The notes: generated by a model not told the origin, from the sequence alone. DNA of 39,541 nt from JAPLDB01 sp038230515 (GCA_038230515.1 JBBRND010000036.1:1-39541); one strand, 5' to 3'. Numbered from the stretch's first letter, positions 16,308 through 25,301 are shown. Numbers and translations: made by a program.

Positions 16308-17927
16308 ATGCACCTCAAATATCTTTTTGCATTGCTTATTTTTTTTGCGGGAGAGGTGAGGGCGCAGGCGCCTTCTATCGAATGGCAACAGTGCTTTGGA
16401 GGATCTGGAATAGATGCCTTAAGAAATGTTAATGATAGTTTAATTCCCTATATTGTTTTATCAGGAGGCACTTATTCGAATGATGGTGAAGTGAATGGCA
16501 ACCACGGAATTGGAACTCCTGATGCTTGGTTGGTCATTATAGATAGCTCAGACAATATCATTTCCCAGAAATGTTTTGGTGGCTCGCAGTATGATGATTT
16601 TGAAAGCATGAAAATCCTAAGCAATGGAAATTTTCTTTTCTGGGGATCAACTCAGTCTAATGATGGAGACGTCTCAGGAAATCATAATCCTGGAATAGAT
16701 GATGCATGGTTAGTGGAAACAGATAATGTAGGTAATATAATAAGGGAGAAATGCTACGGAGGCAGCGCTTATGATGCCTTTGCTGATTTGAAGCAGACGA
16801 GCGATGGAGGATATATTTTAGCAGGATTAAGTGCCTCAATCGATGGAGATATACATGGGAATCATGGAAATGGAGATGTATGGATATTAAAGATTGACAG
16901 TGCATGGGATACGTTATGGAGTAAGTGTTATGGCGGTTCGGGGACTGAAACTTCTTACTGCATCTATTCAACAAATGACGGAGGATTTGTCGTTGGTGGA
17001 TTTACAGATTCGAACGATGGGGATGTTTTTTCTCCTCTGGGTGGAAACGACTATTGGCTAGTAAAAATTGACAGTGTCGGAGACTTACTGTGGGAAAGAA
17101 CTTTTGGAGGATCATTAGATGATATTTTTAGAGGAATGGTTCAGGCAAATAATGGTGGATACGTACTGTCAGGGTACACTAATTCGCATGACGGTAATAT
17201 AACAGGCAGCCACGATACAATTTATAGTATAAGTGATCTTTGGGTAGTTAAAGTTGATGATAATGGAAATATTCAATGGCAAAAATGCCTTGGCGGCACC
17301 AGAGAAGAAGAACAAGGTTTAAGGCAAATAATAAATGATTATGATTCAGGTTTTATTATTTTAGGGACAACAAATTCAAATGATGGTGATGTTTCAGGGA
17401 ATCATGGTACTGCTTGTGCTCCGTATCCATGTGATGATATTTGGATGGTAAAGATAGATAGCATTGGTACAGTTCAATGGCAAAGATGCTTAGGTGGTAG
17501 TGGTAGTGAACAGAGTTATTCTTGCTCACTTTCGCGTGATTCTGGTTATTTGATAACAGGAACTGGACCCACTTTTGATGGAGATGGTGCCGGAAGTAAT
17601 AGTTTTGGTGGCATAGATTCCTGGGTAGTTAAACTTTCTGCAGCTACAACAGGCATAGCCGCCTCCACCAACCCCATCACCGATTTCACTTGTTATCTAA
17701 GCCCAACCACCAACCTGCTCTCTCTTTCCTTCTATGCCAACGGCAATGAGCGCACACAAGTAGAACTTCTCGATATAACCGGCAGAGTGCTGCTGCAACA
17801 ACCACTTGCAGTTACAGCGGGTTTTAATAAACAAGAAGTACAAGCAGGGCAGCTTGCAGCGGGCGTGTATGTGGCGAGGTTAATAACAGAGGGCGGGAGT
17901 GTGGTAAAGAAGTTAATTAAGAATTAA
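16308..17927 (+). CDS. T9SS type A secreted protein with seven propeller-like repeats
   Basis: A 539-residue protein from the ATG at 16308, where a signal peptide begins (residues 1-20, cleavage after V-R-A before Q-A-P). Residues about 25-455 contain seven units with the landmarks W-x-[KR]-C-[FYL]-G-G-[ST], then D-G-G-[YF]-[IV]-x-x-G-x-T-x-S-N-D-G-D-V-S-G-N-H-G and D-x-W-[LIV]-V-K-[IV]-D. Seven units of 55-65 residues suggest a seven-bladed beta-propeller. Residues about 456-539 form a type A sorting domain: L-S-P-T-T-N, V-E-L-L-D-I-T-G-R-V-L, L-A-A-G-V-Y-V-A-R-L and V-V-K-K-L-I-K-N. The protein should be exported by T9SS and either anchored or released; its ligand is unknown. The Asp/Asn-rich loops could bind calcium. 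Confidence 0.85.
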   Translation: MHLKYLFALLIFFAGEVRAQAPSIEWQQCFGGSGIDALRNVNDSLIPYIVLSGGTYSNDGEVNGNHGIGTPDAWLVIIDSSDNIISQKCFGGSQYDDFESMKILSNGNFLFWGSTQSNDGDVSGNHNPGIDDAWLVETDNVGNIIREKCYGGSAYDAFADLKQTSDGGYILAGLSASIDGDIHGNHGNGDVWILKIDSAWDTLWSKCYGGSGTETSYCIYSTNDGGFVVGGFTDSNDGDVFSPLGGNDYWLVKIDSVGDLLWERTFGGSLDDIFRGMVQANNGGYVLSGYTNSHDGNITGSHDTIYSISDLWVVKVDDNGNIQWQKCLGGTREEEQGLRQIINDYDSGFIILGTTNSNDGDVSGNHGTACAPYPCDDIWMVKIDSIGTVQWQRCLGGSGSEQSYSCSLSRDSGYLITGTGPTFDGDGAGSNSFGGIDSWVVKLSAATTGIAASTNPITDFTCYLSPTTNLLSLSFYANGNERTQVELLDITGRVLLQQPLAVTAGFNKQEVQAGQLAAGVYVARLITEGGSVVKKLIKN

Positions 17928-18085
17928 CAAGGCCCCCTCTCCTAATTCAACCTTTCTTTTTTCGTATTTCTTTCTCTCCCGTATTTAGCAGATCAATCAC
18001 GTTTATCGTTCGCAAAACTTGTCCGTCCAATTACGGATTCGCAATCACTCACTATTTGCACAACCAAACACTCCCCCATTCTATT

Positions 18086-18093
18086 TACCTTTG
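18086..18093 (+). promoter_or_regulatory. possible -7 element of uvrB
   Basis: TACCTTTG fits TAnnTTTG and would give a leader of about 60 bases before the ATG at 18161. The nearest TTTG upstream (18055-18058) is 27 bases away, longer than usual, so only the -7 part is supported. Confidence 0.35.
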
Positions 18094-18160
18094 CCGTCCG
18101 ATAAATAATTAGTTTGAAGTCCCCAATCAACTAATTAACTTAATCAACCAATCAACAGGA

Positions 18161-20182
18161 ATGCACTTACAACTAACCTCTGCTTTTAAACCAACAGGCG
18201 ATCAGCCCGAAGCAATCCGTCAGCTCACCGAAGGTCTTCAGCGGGGAGACCGTGCGCAGACGTTGCTTGGAGTAACCGGTTCCGGAAAAACTTTTACGAT
18301 TGCAAACGTTATAGAAAACGTTCAGCGGCCTACGTTAATTCTTAGTCATAACAAAACACTTGCAGCACAATTGTACGGAGAGTTCAAACAATTCTTTCCG
18401 AAGAATGCTGTTGAGTATTTTGTTTCCTATTACGATTACTACCAGCCCGAAGCATTCATTCCTTCCACGGGAACTTTTATTGAAAAAGATTTATCCATCA
18501 ACGATGAAATTGAAAAGTTGCGGCTCAGTACAACCACTGCGCTGCTTTCAGGAAGAGAAGATGTAATTGTGGTCAGCAGCGTTTCGTGCATTTACGGTAT
18601 CGGCAATCCGGCAGACTTTAAAGAGAACACGCTGCGCGTAAAAGCAAAAGAGAAAATAAGCCGTAATGCTTTTCTGCACAAACTTGTTACCTCTCTTTAT
18701 TCGAGAACAGAATATGAATTCAAGCGCGGAACATTTCGCGTGCGCGGAGAGAACGTAGATGTTTTTCTTGCCTACGGAGACATTGCCTACCGCATTGTTT
18801 TCTTCGGAGATGAAATTGATGAGATTGCCTCCGTTGATCCTATTTCAGGAATGACGATTGAGAAGCACGACTCCGTTATTATTTATCCCGCAACTATTTT
18901 TGTAACCAATCCAGACCGCCAGCTTGCAGCCATCTGGAAAATTCAGGATGACATGATGCAGCAGATTGAATATTTAAAATCAATCGGCAAGCATATCGAA
19001 GCAAAACGTTTGGAAGACAGAGTTACTTACGATCTTGAAATGATTCGCGAACTCGGCTATTGCAGCGGCATCGAAAACTACTCACGATATTTTGACGGGC
19101 GCGCAACAGGTGCACGTCCCTTCTGCCTCATGGATTATTTTCCTGATAATTTTTTGTTGGTGATAGATGAAAGTCATGTTACCATTCCTCAAGTTCGCGC
19201 CATGTATGGTGGCGACCGTTCGCGCAAAGTAAATCTTGTTGATTACGGATTTCGTTTGCCTGCAGCGCTTGATAATCGTCCGCTGAAGTTTGAAGAATTT
19301 GAATCCATCATCAAGCAGGTAATTTATGTAAGTGCAACTCCTGCTGATTTTGAATTGCAGGCAAGCGAAGGAGTTTTAGTTGAGCAGGTAATCCGCCCTA
19401 CAGGATTGCTCGATCCGGTTATTGAAGTTCGGCCGAGTATGAATCAGGTGGACGATCTTCTTGATGAAATAGACAGGACGGTAAAAAAAGGAGAACGCAT
19501 TCTCGTTACCACGCTCACCAAGCGAATGGCTGAAGAGTTGGCGAAGTACATGACGAAGCTCAACATCAAATGCCGCTACATCCATTCTGAAGTTGAAACA
19601 TTAGACAGAGTAGAAATACTTCGCGATCTGCGCCTCGGAAATTTTGATGTACTTATCGGTATCAATCTCCTCCGCGAAGGATTGGATCTGCCTGAAGTTT
19701 CTCTTGTTGCAATTCTTGATGCAGACAAAGAAGGTTTTCTCCGCAGCAACCGTTCGCTCACACAAACAGCAGGTCGGGCTGCACGTAATGTAAACGGAAA
19801 AGTAATTTTCTATGCCGATAAAATTACGGAGAGCATGCAGAAAACAATTGATCAGACAAACCACAGGCGCGAAAAACAAATTGAATACAATACCGATCAT
19901 GGCATGGTGCCTACTCAAATTCACCGATCAACAGAGAGCATCATGACTCAAACAAAAGTAGCAGACTCAAAATACGTAGAGAAAGGTGCATACCTCGAAC
20001 CCGAACATACAAGCGTAGCTGCCGATCCCGTGGTGCAGTACATGAGCAAGGACAAACTGAAAAAACTTATTTCAGAAACGCGGAGAAACATGGAGCGTGC
20101 AGCAAAAGAACTTGACTTTATTGAAGCTGCACGGATACGCGATGAGTTATATGATTTGGAAAAACTTTTTCAGAAAGATTAA
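18161..20182 (+). CDS. uvrB: excinuclease ABC subunit B
   Basis: A 673-residue protein, the normal length for UvrB. It is the damage-verifying helicase of nucleotide excision repair: UvrA loads it on DNA and UvrC then cuts. Walker A is G-V-T-G-S-G-K-T (37-44). The beta-hairpin region Y-Y-D-Y-Y-Q-P-E-A-F-I-P follows at about residue 92. Further motifs are V-I-D-E-S-H (DEAD-box type), R-E-G-L-D-L-P-E-V, Q-T-A-G-R-A-A-R-N near residue 540, and a C-terminal UVR domain (about 630-670) for UvrC contact. The gene stands alone and its stop codon directly abuts the stop codon of the convergent HD gene. Confidence 0.98.
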   Translation: MHLQLTSAFKPTGDQPEAIRQLTEGLQRGDRAQTLLGVTGSGKTFTIANVIENVQRPTLILSHNKTLAAQLYGEFKQFFPKNAVEYFVSYYDYYQPEAFIPSTGTFIEKDLSINDEIEKLRLSTTTALLSGREDVIVVSSVSCIYGIGNPADFKENTLRVKAKEKISRNAFLHKLVTSLYSRTEYEFKRGTFRVRGENVDVFLAYGDIAYRIVFFGDEIDEIASVDPISGMTIEKHDSVIIYPATIFVTNPDRQLAAIWKIQDDMMQQIEYLKSIGKHIEAKRLEDRVTYDLEMIRELGYCSGIENYSRYFDGRATGARPFCLMDYFPDNFLLVIDESHVTIPQVRAMYGGDRSRKVNLVDYGFRLPAALDNRPLKFEEFESIIKQVIYVSATPADFELQASEGVLVEQVIRPTGLLDPVIEVRPSMNQVDDLLDEIDRTVKKGERILVTTLTKRMAEELAKYMTKLNIKCRYIHSEVETLDRVEILRDLRLGNFDVLIGINLLREGLDLPEVSLVAILDADKEGFLRSNRSLTQTAGRAARNVNGKVIFYADKITESMQKTIDQTNHRREKQIEYNTDHGMVPTQIHRSTESIMTQTKVADSKYVEKGAYLEPEHTSVAADPVVQYMSKDKLKKLISETRRNMERAAKELDFIEAARIRDELYDLEKLFQKD

Positions 20183-22249
20183 TCATTGAGGATACTCAAT
20201 CCGCACATGATAAATACTCATCAGCATCTTTTTAAAAATTACTTTGATGTCTGAAATATCTTTGAGCGTAACCGGGCAGTTTACAAACTGCTGCTGTTCG
20301 ATTTGTCCGCTGATAATTTTCTCGATTAGCTCGGTAATTGATTTTTCATCAGGATGCTGAAGCGAACGGGAAGCTGCCTCTACAGAGTCAGCCATCATGA
20401 GCACGGTGGTTTCTTTTGAAAAAGGCAACGGTCCGGGATAACGGAACTGCGCTTCGTCAGGAATTTTATCAGGATAATTTTTCAGGAAGGATTGATAGAA
20501 ATACTGAAGGCGTGTAGTGCCGTGGTGTGTTCGTATGAAATCAATAATCGGTTCGGGAATTTTATTTTTCTGTGCTTTCTCAATTCCCTTCACTACATGG
20601 CTTTTAATAATGCGCGCACTTTCTTCAAACGGTAAATCATCGTGCGGATTTTTTTGTGTAATGAGGTTCTCGATAAAATAAATCGGCATATCTATTTTTC
20701 CAATGTCGTGATACATTGCTCCTGCCCTTGCGAGCAGCGGGTTCCCTCCTATCTTGAAAGTTGCTGCCTCCGCAAGATTCGCCACCTGAAGTGAATGCTG
20801 AAAAGTTCCGGGCGCTTTAAAAGCAAGTTCGCGAAGCAATTTTGAATTTGAATCACAGAGTTCCATAAGCGATACATCGCTAAGGAAACCGAAACTGCGT
20901 TCAAAAATAAAAATGAGCGGGAACGCAAAAAGTGTAATGATGCTGTTACCGGCAAACCACTTCAGGTTCATCCAGTCAATGGTGCGGAAGTTTGCTTCGT
21001 GAATGATGGTGACTCCCACAAATGAAATTGTATAAGAAACAAAAATCATCAGTGCAGAAATAAAAAACTGCGACCTGCGGTTCATGCTGAAGATGCTGAA
21101 CGTGGCTACCATTCCTGCAATAGTTTGTATAAACATAAACTCAAATCCGCTGGGTGCTTCGAAGCCGATAATGAGAAGTGTAATAACATGAGTGAACAAA
21201 GCAGTGCGCGAATCGTAAAATGCACGAACCACAATAGGCAGAATGCAAACAGGCACGAGATACATGTCAATGAGATCAATCTTACGCGCCCACAAAAAGA
21301 GATAGGTAACGAGCACCATCAAAATCATCAGCAACATGATGCGCGCATTGTCGAGGTAAAATTCTTTCCGGAAAAGATAAAGGAACAAAAGAAGCATCGT
21401 CATCGCAAGTGACACGAGAATGAAATGCCCAAGCAACAGCATCCATCGCGCACTGCCTGTGAATTCCTGGTTCTTCATCTCCTGCTGAAACGATTCAATC
21501 TTCCGCATGATGGCATCATCCACCACCTGCCCTTTCAGCACAATTACTTCACCATTCTGCACCATGCCGCGGGAGAGAGAAACATTTTCAAGCATCTGCT
21601 TTGTCCACTGCCGAGTGCTTTGATCATCGTAAAGAATGTTATGTGCCAGAGCATTCTCAAGAACAGGAGAAAGAATTTCTTTATCCTGCACACTCATCTC
21701 ACCTAATTTCTGATTGATGAATTCTACAGCGGACTGAATCGTAAAAAGATCGCTGCTGTTGTGATCTTCCGAAATATTATTCTGCACAATGCTGATGACT
21801 CCATCAGCAGAAAAACCTTCGGTGTTGGCGAGAATAATTCCCTTGGCATAAATTTCATTCAGTATTTCAATGCCTGCTTCCTCAAGCTCTGCTTTTTTGC
21901 TCCCGGATTTTTTAGTTTGATTCTTCTCAACATACACTGCATCCAATTCATTCTTGAAAGCAGCAATGCGTTGAGCAGCCACACCGTCAACAAATTTGTA
22001 AAACGGATGCGAGTTGTGAAGCACTTCCGCGCGCTCATCGTTAAGTTCTGCTTCCGATTTGTTGATGGCATAATCAAAAGGAGCCATCAGGTTATCATAC
22101 GCCCATGGTTTGCCTTTGTGATAAGTGAAATTGAACTGCGTTTGCTTCGGCAGCGCAATCACAATAAGCACAACCGTTACGAGTACGAGAAAATGTTTGT
22201 AAACAAGATCGTGACGGTTCGTAATCTTAATCCAGAATTTACTGATCAT
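20183..22249 (-). CDS. PgpH-like 7TM receptor with HD phosphodiesterase domain
   Basis: A 688-residue membrane protein. A first membrane helix lies at about 20-37, an extracytoplasmic 7TMR-HDED sensor region at about 45-270, and seven membrane helices at about 275-465. A cytosolic HD domain (about 480-640) carries H-D-I-G-K (His514, Asp515), an upstream H-S-L-Q-V-A-N, and later S-H-V-x-x-G and R-T-H-H-G-T-T. In Listeria PgpH this family hydrolyses cyclic di-AMP, and that is the likely activity here. The domain order and length match. The gene is transcribed alone, with a plausible promoter and an inverted repeat just upstream, and it ends with no gap against uvrB. Confidence 0.9.
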   Translation of the reverse strand: MISKFWIKITNRHDLVYKHFLVLVTVVLIVIALPKQTQFNFTYHKGKPWAYDNLMAPFDYAINKSEAELNDERAEVLHNSHPFYKFVDGVAAQRIAAFKNELDAVYVEKNQTKKSGSKKAELEEAGIEILNEIYAKGIILANTEGFSADGVISIVQNNISEDHNSSDLFTIQSAVEFINQKLGEMSVQDKEILSPVLENALAHNILYDDQSTRQWTKQMLENVSLSRGMVQNGEVIVLKGQVVDDAIMRKIESFQQEMKNQEFTGSARWMLLLGHFILVSLAMTMLLLFLYLFRKEFYLDNARIMLLMILMVLVTYLFLWARKIDLIDMYLVPVCILPIVVRAFYDSRTALFTHVITLLIIGFEAPSGFEFMFIQTIAGMVATFSIFSMNRRSQFFISALMIFVSYTISFVGVTIIHEANFRTIDWMNLKWFAGNSIITLFAFPLIFIFERSFGFLSDVSLMELCDSNSKLLRELAFKAPGTFQHSLQVANLAEAATFKIGGNPLLARAGAMYHDIGKIDMPIYFIENLITQKNPHDDLPFEESARIIKSHVVKGIEKAQKNKIPEPIIDFIRTHHGTTRLQYFYQSFLKNYPDKIPDEAQFRYPGPLPFSKETTVLMMADSVEAASRSLQHPDEKSITELIEKIISGQIEQQQFVNCPVTLKDISDIKVIFKKMLMSIYHVRIEYPQ

Positions 22250-22262
22250 GAAAAAGCGGTGC

Positions 22263-22279
22263 TTCGAATGAGATTCGAA
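22263..22279. repeat. perfect inverted repeat before the HD gene
   Basis: TTCGAAT (22263-22269) and ATTCGAA (22273-22279) are perfect inverted arms around GAG, 14-30 bases before the start codon of the HD gene. The site overlaps the predicted -7 element and start of transcription, the position of an operator. A hairpin in the leader RNA is the other option. Confidence 0.5.
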
Positions 22280-22306
22280 AGTAGAGGTTTTTGTTTTACG
22301 TTCAAT
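22276..22306 (-). promoter_or_regulatory. candidate promoter of the HD gene
   Basis: On the minus strand ATTG (22303-22306) is followed after 19 bases by TACTTTCG (22276-22283), one mismatch from TAnnTTTG. Transcription would begin near 22270, inside the inverted repeat, giving a leader of about 20 bases. Confidence 0.4.
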
Positions 22307-22346
22307 GCCAGTTATTCATTTTGAATATTGACCTTTCAACAGTCAC

Positions 22347-22384
22347 TCTAAAAAACAAAAGCCACCTCTTTATTGAGATGGCTT
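22347..22384 (-). terminator. terminator of the sigma/anti-sigma operon
   Basis: Arms AAGCCACCTC (22359-22368) and GAGATGGCTT (22375-22384) pair with one mismatch, and on the minus strand a T-rich run follows. It sits 22 bases after the stop of the anti-sigma candidate. Confidence 0.75.
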
Positions 22385-22405
22385 CTGAAAAATGTTTTGT
22401 AAAGT

Positions 22406-23305
22406 TTATTCTGATTTCGCTCCTCTTTCAAACTTGTAAACGGAACCTTCGGTAATTGTTTTTCCTGTTTTTGCCTGGTAAAGGTCTCTGTACTTCTTGA
22501 ACATGTCATCTGACTGAACATTGCCATTGATCGAGAAACTGTTTGAAGTAAGTTCAAATTTATACTGAACTTCATTGCCCAGAATCTGATCAGCACGAAG
22601 CTGTGAGTCGAAATACTTGATCAAATTCAAACTGGTTGAACCTTCATCAGCATGGGCATTTCCCATCAGGTAGTCTTTTCCATCTGCAATGATGTCATCA
22701 AAGTCACCATACTGATCAGCAGGAATAACTTTACCATCAACAGCAAATTCTTCAACATCATCTCCAACCAATTTCATTCTTACATCCTGTCCGGCATAAT
22801 TAAAAGTGATGACATATTCTCCACTCGGCATTTTGTTTGCAACGGGCTCAACAATGCTTTCTTTTACTGGTGTATTTTCAGTTGCAACTAAATTTTTATC
22901 AGCACTTGCAAGTAAGGTAGAAGTATTTTGTTTCGGACGGATTCTCTCAGCTTGTTTCACGGTTGATTGCTTTGCATTATCAGCAGCAGCAAGTACAACT
23001 GAATTGGCAACCGGTTTACTAACCACAGAAGCAGTTTGCTTAATAGTCGAAGTGGCAGGTGATATCATCAAATCTCCCTTGTCAACTTTCAAAGCCATGT
23101 AGGCAAGGAAAGAAGAAATGGTAATTCCGCAAATCACGATAAGGTTATTGAGCCCGATGTGGAAGCCGCTGTTGGTGGCTGCCGATGTGTAGCTGCCGGT
23201 AGAAATAATGTTCTCCACTTCCTTCAGGTTCATCACCGGTTTTTCGTGACGCGCCTCGTTGAGGAGTTCATTTGTTTTCTGATTGGTATTCTTATGTATT
23301 TCCAT
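22406..23305 (-). CDS. probable membrane anti-sigma factor
   Basis: A 299-residue protein with a short cytosolic N-terminus (residues 1-51), one membrane helix (about 52-74) and a long periplasmic part. The N-terminal stretch E-A-R-H-E-K-P-V-M-N-L-K-E-V-E-N-I-I resembles the short cytosolic segment of Bacteroidota proteins encoded after ECF sigma genes. It begins 13 bases after the ECF sigma stop, on the same strand, so the pair is almost certainly one operon. A single-pass protein with a cytosolic head next to an ECF factor fits an anti-sigma role, but no zinc motif (HxxxCxxC) is present and the periplasmic part shows no family. The assignment is by context. Confidence 0.6.
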   Translation of the reverse strand: MEIHKNTNQKTNELLNEARHEKPVMNLKEVENIISTGSYTSAATNSGFHIGLNNLIVICGITISSFLAYMALKVDKGDLMISPATSTIKQTASVVSKPVANSVVLAAADNAKQSTVKQAERIRPKQNTSTLLASADKNLVATENTPVKESIVEPVANKMPSGEYVITFNYAGQDVRMKLVGDDVEEFAVDGKVIPADQYGDFDDIIADGKDYLMGNAHADEGSTSLNLIKYFDSQLRADQILGNEVQYKFELTSNSFSINGNVQSDDMFKKYRDLYQAKTGKTITEGSVYKFERGAKSE

Positions 23306-23318
23306 AATAAAAAAAATA

Positions 23319-23900
23319 TTAGCTGATAGCTGCTTTCTTTAAAGTTGATTCAATATGCATTCGGTTTTCAAGGACACTTTCCTTGGTTAGTATTTCTGCG
23401 AGGGCATCGCGTCCCCGAGTTATGCGAGATTTAACTCCACTCAAACTGCCTCCCTGTACCTGTTGAACTTCCGCAAGAGAGAATCCGGAAATTTCATACA
23501 ACGAAACTGCTTCACGTTGCTTTTCAGGTAGGCGCTTCATGGCACGATACAAAGAATCAATTTCTATTTTACGCGCCACCTCCCCTGAGTCGCTGTCAAC
23601 GAGTGTTTCATGATGATGGTTTTCGAAGGGCGCCCAAAACTTTAATCTGCGGCTTCTTCTCTTTGCCAACCGGCTTGCAATGCCGAACATGTAATACATA
23701 AACACTTCGTGATGCTCAACTTTGTCAAAGGACTCGTATGCTTTAAGAACTGTCTCTGCAACTATGTCGCGGGCATCTTCGCGATCCCAAACCATGGAAT
23801 GCACGAACCGGTTCAATCGCTCGTGGATAGGTTTATACAAGAGCATAAACTGCTCCTGCTTGCCTAACTTGAGTTCCTGTTGCTTCTCTGCCTCTGACAT
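23319..23900 (-). CDS. ECF-type RNA polymerase sigma factor
   Basis: A 193-residue sigma-70 family factor. Region 2 (about residues 20-90) has L-N-R-F-V-H-S-M-V-W-D-R-E-D-A-R-D-I-V-A-E-T-V-L-K-A-Y; region 4 (about 118-170) has L-P-E-K-Q-R-E-A-V-S-L-Y-E-I-S-G-F-S-L-A-E-V, then S-G-V-K-S-R-I-T-R-G-R. Such factors direct polymerase to a small set of promoters and are held by a cognate membrane anti-sigma, here probably the next gene. The two-block box 14 bases before the start codon is repeated upstream of the adhesin cassette, which suggests autoregulation and that cassette as a target. In Porphyromonas gingivalis the ECF factor SigP controls T9SS genes; equivalence is not shown. Confidence 0.92.
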   Translation of the reverse strand: MSEAEKQQELKLGKQEQFMLLYKPIHERLNRFVHSMVWDREDARDIVAETVLKAYESFDKVEHHEVFMYYMFGIASRLAKRRSRRLKFWAPFENHHHETLVDSDSGEVARKIEIDSLYRAMKRLPEKQREAVSLYEISGFSLAEVQQVQGGSLSGVKSRITRGRDALAEILTKESVLENRMHIESTLKKAAIS

Positions 23901-23914
23901 ATTGCGTTGTCTAT

Positions 23915-23948
23915 ACAGTAAGTGCCACTTAGGGGGTAAAAAGTTGCA
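23915..23948 (-). promoter_or_regulatory. candidate autoregulated ECF promoter
   Basis: Minus strand: TGCAACTTTTTA, eight bases, GTGGCACTTACTGT. The two blocks and the spacing are identical to the site at 13901-13934. The right block ends 14 bases before the sigma start codon, so the leader would be only about 8-10 bases, close to leaderless. ECF genes commonly drive themselves from such a site. Confidence 0.6.
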
Positions 23949-24083
23949 CGGTTGGTAAAATATTTTTCCGGTGCTTATTCCGAAATCGTCTGCAATCTAT
24001 AAATAATATTTTAAAGTGCAATATTTTTTTTGTGTGTCCCCGGCAATAAGTTGTAAACAATTTCATTAGAGTTGCCGCGCGAT

Positions 24084-25301
24084 CTACAAGGAAGCAAGTT
24101 CCTTCACCGCTATCCACGCCATCAAACCCATCCCCGTTTGGAGCGCGCTTTCATCAATATCAAAAGTAGAAGTATGCACGGAAGAAGTAATTCCCATCTT
24201 CTCATTACGCACACCGAGGCGGTAAAAGCAGGCATCTGCCTGTTGCGAATAAAATGCAAAATCCTCGGCAGCCATCCATATCTCAAGCTCTTCAATGTTT
24301 TCTTTGCCGAGGTATTCTTCCGCATACTCCTGCACACGCGAAGTAAGCTCCTCGTTGTTGATTAGAAAAGGATAGCCACGCACAATATTGAAATCGCACT
24401 TCCCGCCCATCCCTTCAGCAATGCTTTCAGCAAGATGCTTCATTTTTTTGTGTGCATCGGTTCGCCATTCTTCGTTGAGTGTGCGAAAAGTTCCTTCGAG
24501 GTAAACCGAATCAGGAATTACATTGGTAGCACCGTTGGCAATAAATTTTCCAAACGATAAAACAGAAGGCAGCGATGGCTTTGCATTGCGGCTTACGATC
24601 TGCTGCAAGCTCACAATCATGTTTGAAGCAATCAGCACAGGGTCAATCGTGAGGTGAGGCATGGCTCCGTGCCCGCCTTTGCCGGTAACGGTAACATAAA
24701 TTTCATCTGTGCTTGCCATGTAAAGCCCTTTGCGGAAACCAACCTTGCCGGCATCTATCTGCGGCATTACGTGCTGACCTATTACACTCTGCGGTTTCGG
24801 ATTTTCAAGCACACCTTCTTTTATCATCATGCTTGCTCCGCCAGGTAGTTTTTCTTCTCCAGGTTGAAAGATGAGTTTAATGCTTCCTTCAAATTCATTG
24901 CGCATCTCATTTAATATTCTTGCAGCACCCAACAGCGTAGATGTATGTACATCATGCCCGCAGGCATGCATTACTCCTGCATTTTTGGAGATGTAATCTT
25001 TCTTATTCGTTTCCGTTATCGGCAGTGCATCCATGTCTCCACGAAGCGCCACGGTACGCCTCATCCCGACCCTCTCCAAAGGAGAGGGAGCTTTTGTTCC
25101 GTGTATCATGGCAAGCACTCCCGTGTTTGCCATGCGCTTGAAATCGGTAATGCCAAACTCCGTCAGCTTTTGCTCTACAAACTTTTGCGTTTCAAATTCA
25201 TGAAACGAAAGTTCGGGATGCTGATGCAAATGCCTGCGACACGAGACAATATCCGCGTGATATTTTTGTGCAAGTGTTTGTATGCGCTGTTTTAAATCCA
25301 T
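24084..25301 (-). CDS. M20 family metallo-amidohydrolase with in-frame palindrome insert
   Basis: A 405-residue enzyme from the ATG at 25301; an ATG at 25331 adds ten residues that look non-coding. It belongs to the M20D type (hippurate or N-acyl-amino-acid hydrolases). Motifs are R-R-H-L-H-Q-H-P-E-L-S-F-H-E, R-G-D-M-D-A-L-P-I, H-A-C-G-H-D-V-H-T (metal ligands Cys114, His116), Q-P-G-E-E-K-L-P-G-G, and the dimerisation-domain G-K-G-G-H-G-A-M-P-H. It likely removes acyl groups from amino acids or peptides in the cytosol. Residues 71-82 (A-P-S-P-L-E-R-V-G-M-R-R) are extra to the family and are encoded by a palindromic element that keeps the frame. All catalytic motifs are intact, so the enzyme is probably active. 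Confidence 0.9.
   Translation of the reverse strand: MDLKQRIQTLAQKYHADIVSCRRHLHQHPELSFHEFETQKFVEQKLTEFGITDFKRMANTGVLAMIHGTKAPSPLERVGMRRTVALRGDMDALPITETNKKDYISKNAGVMHACGHDVHTSTLLGAARILNEMRNEFEGSIKLIFQPGEEKLPGGASMMIKEGVLENPKPQSVIGQHVMPQIDAGKVGFRKGLYMASTDEIYVTVTGKGGHGAMPHLTIDPVLIASNMIVSLQQIVSRNAKPSLPSVLSFGKFIANGATNVIPDSVYLEGTFRTLNEEWRTDAHKKMKHLAESIAEGMGGKCDFNIVRGYPFLINNEELTSRVQEYAEEYLGKENIEELEIWMAAEDFAFYSQQADACFYRLGVRNEKMGITSSVHTSTFDIDESALQTGMGLMAWIAVKELASL
25059..25095 (-). repeat. palindromic element inserted in the amidohydrolase gene
   Basis: CCCTCTCC (25070-25077) and GGAGAGGG (25081-25088) form a perfect stem with an AAA loop, flanked on the minus strand by GCT before and TCGGGATGAGG after. 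The sequence resembles short palindromes scattered between genes in many Bacteroidota (recollection, not checked). Here it is read as residues 71-82 of the protein. Confidence 0.7.
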
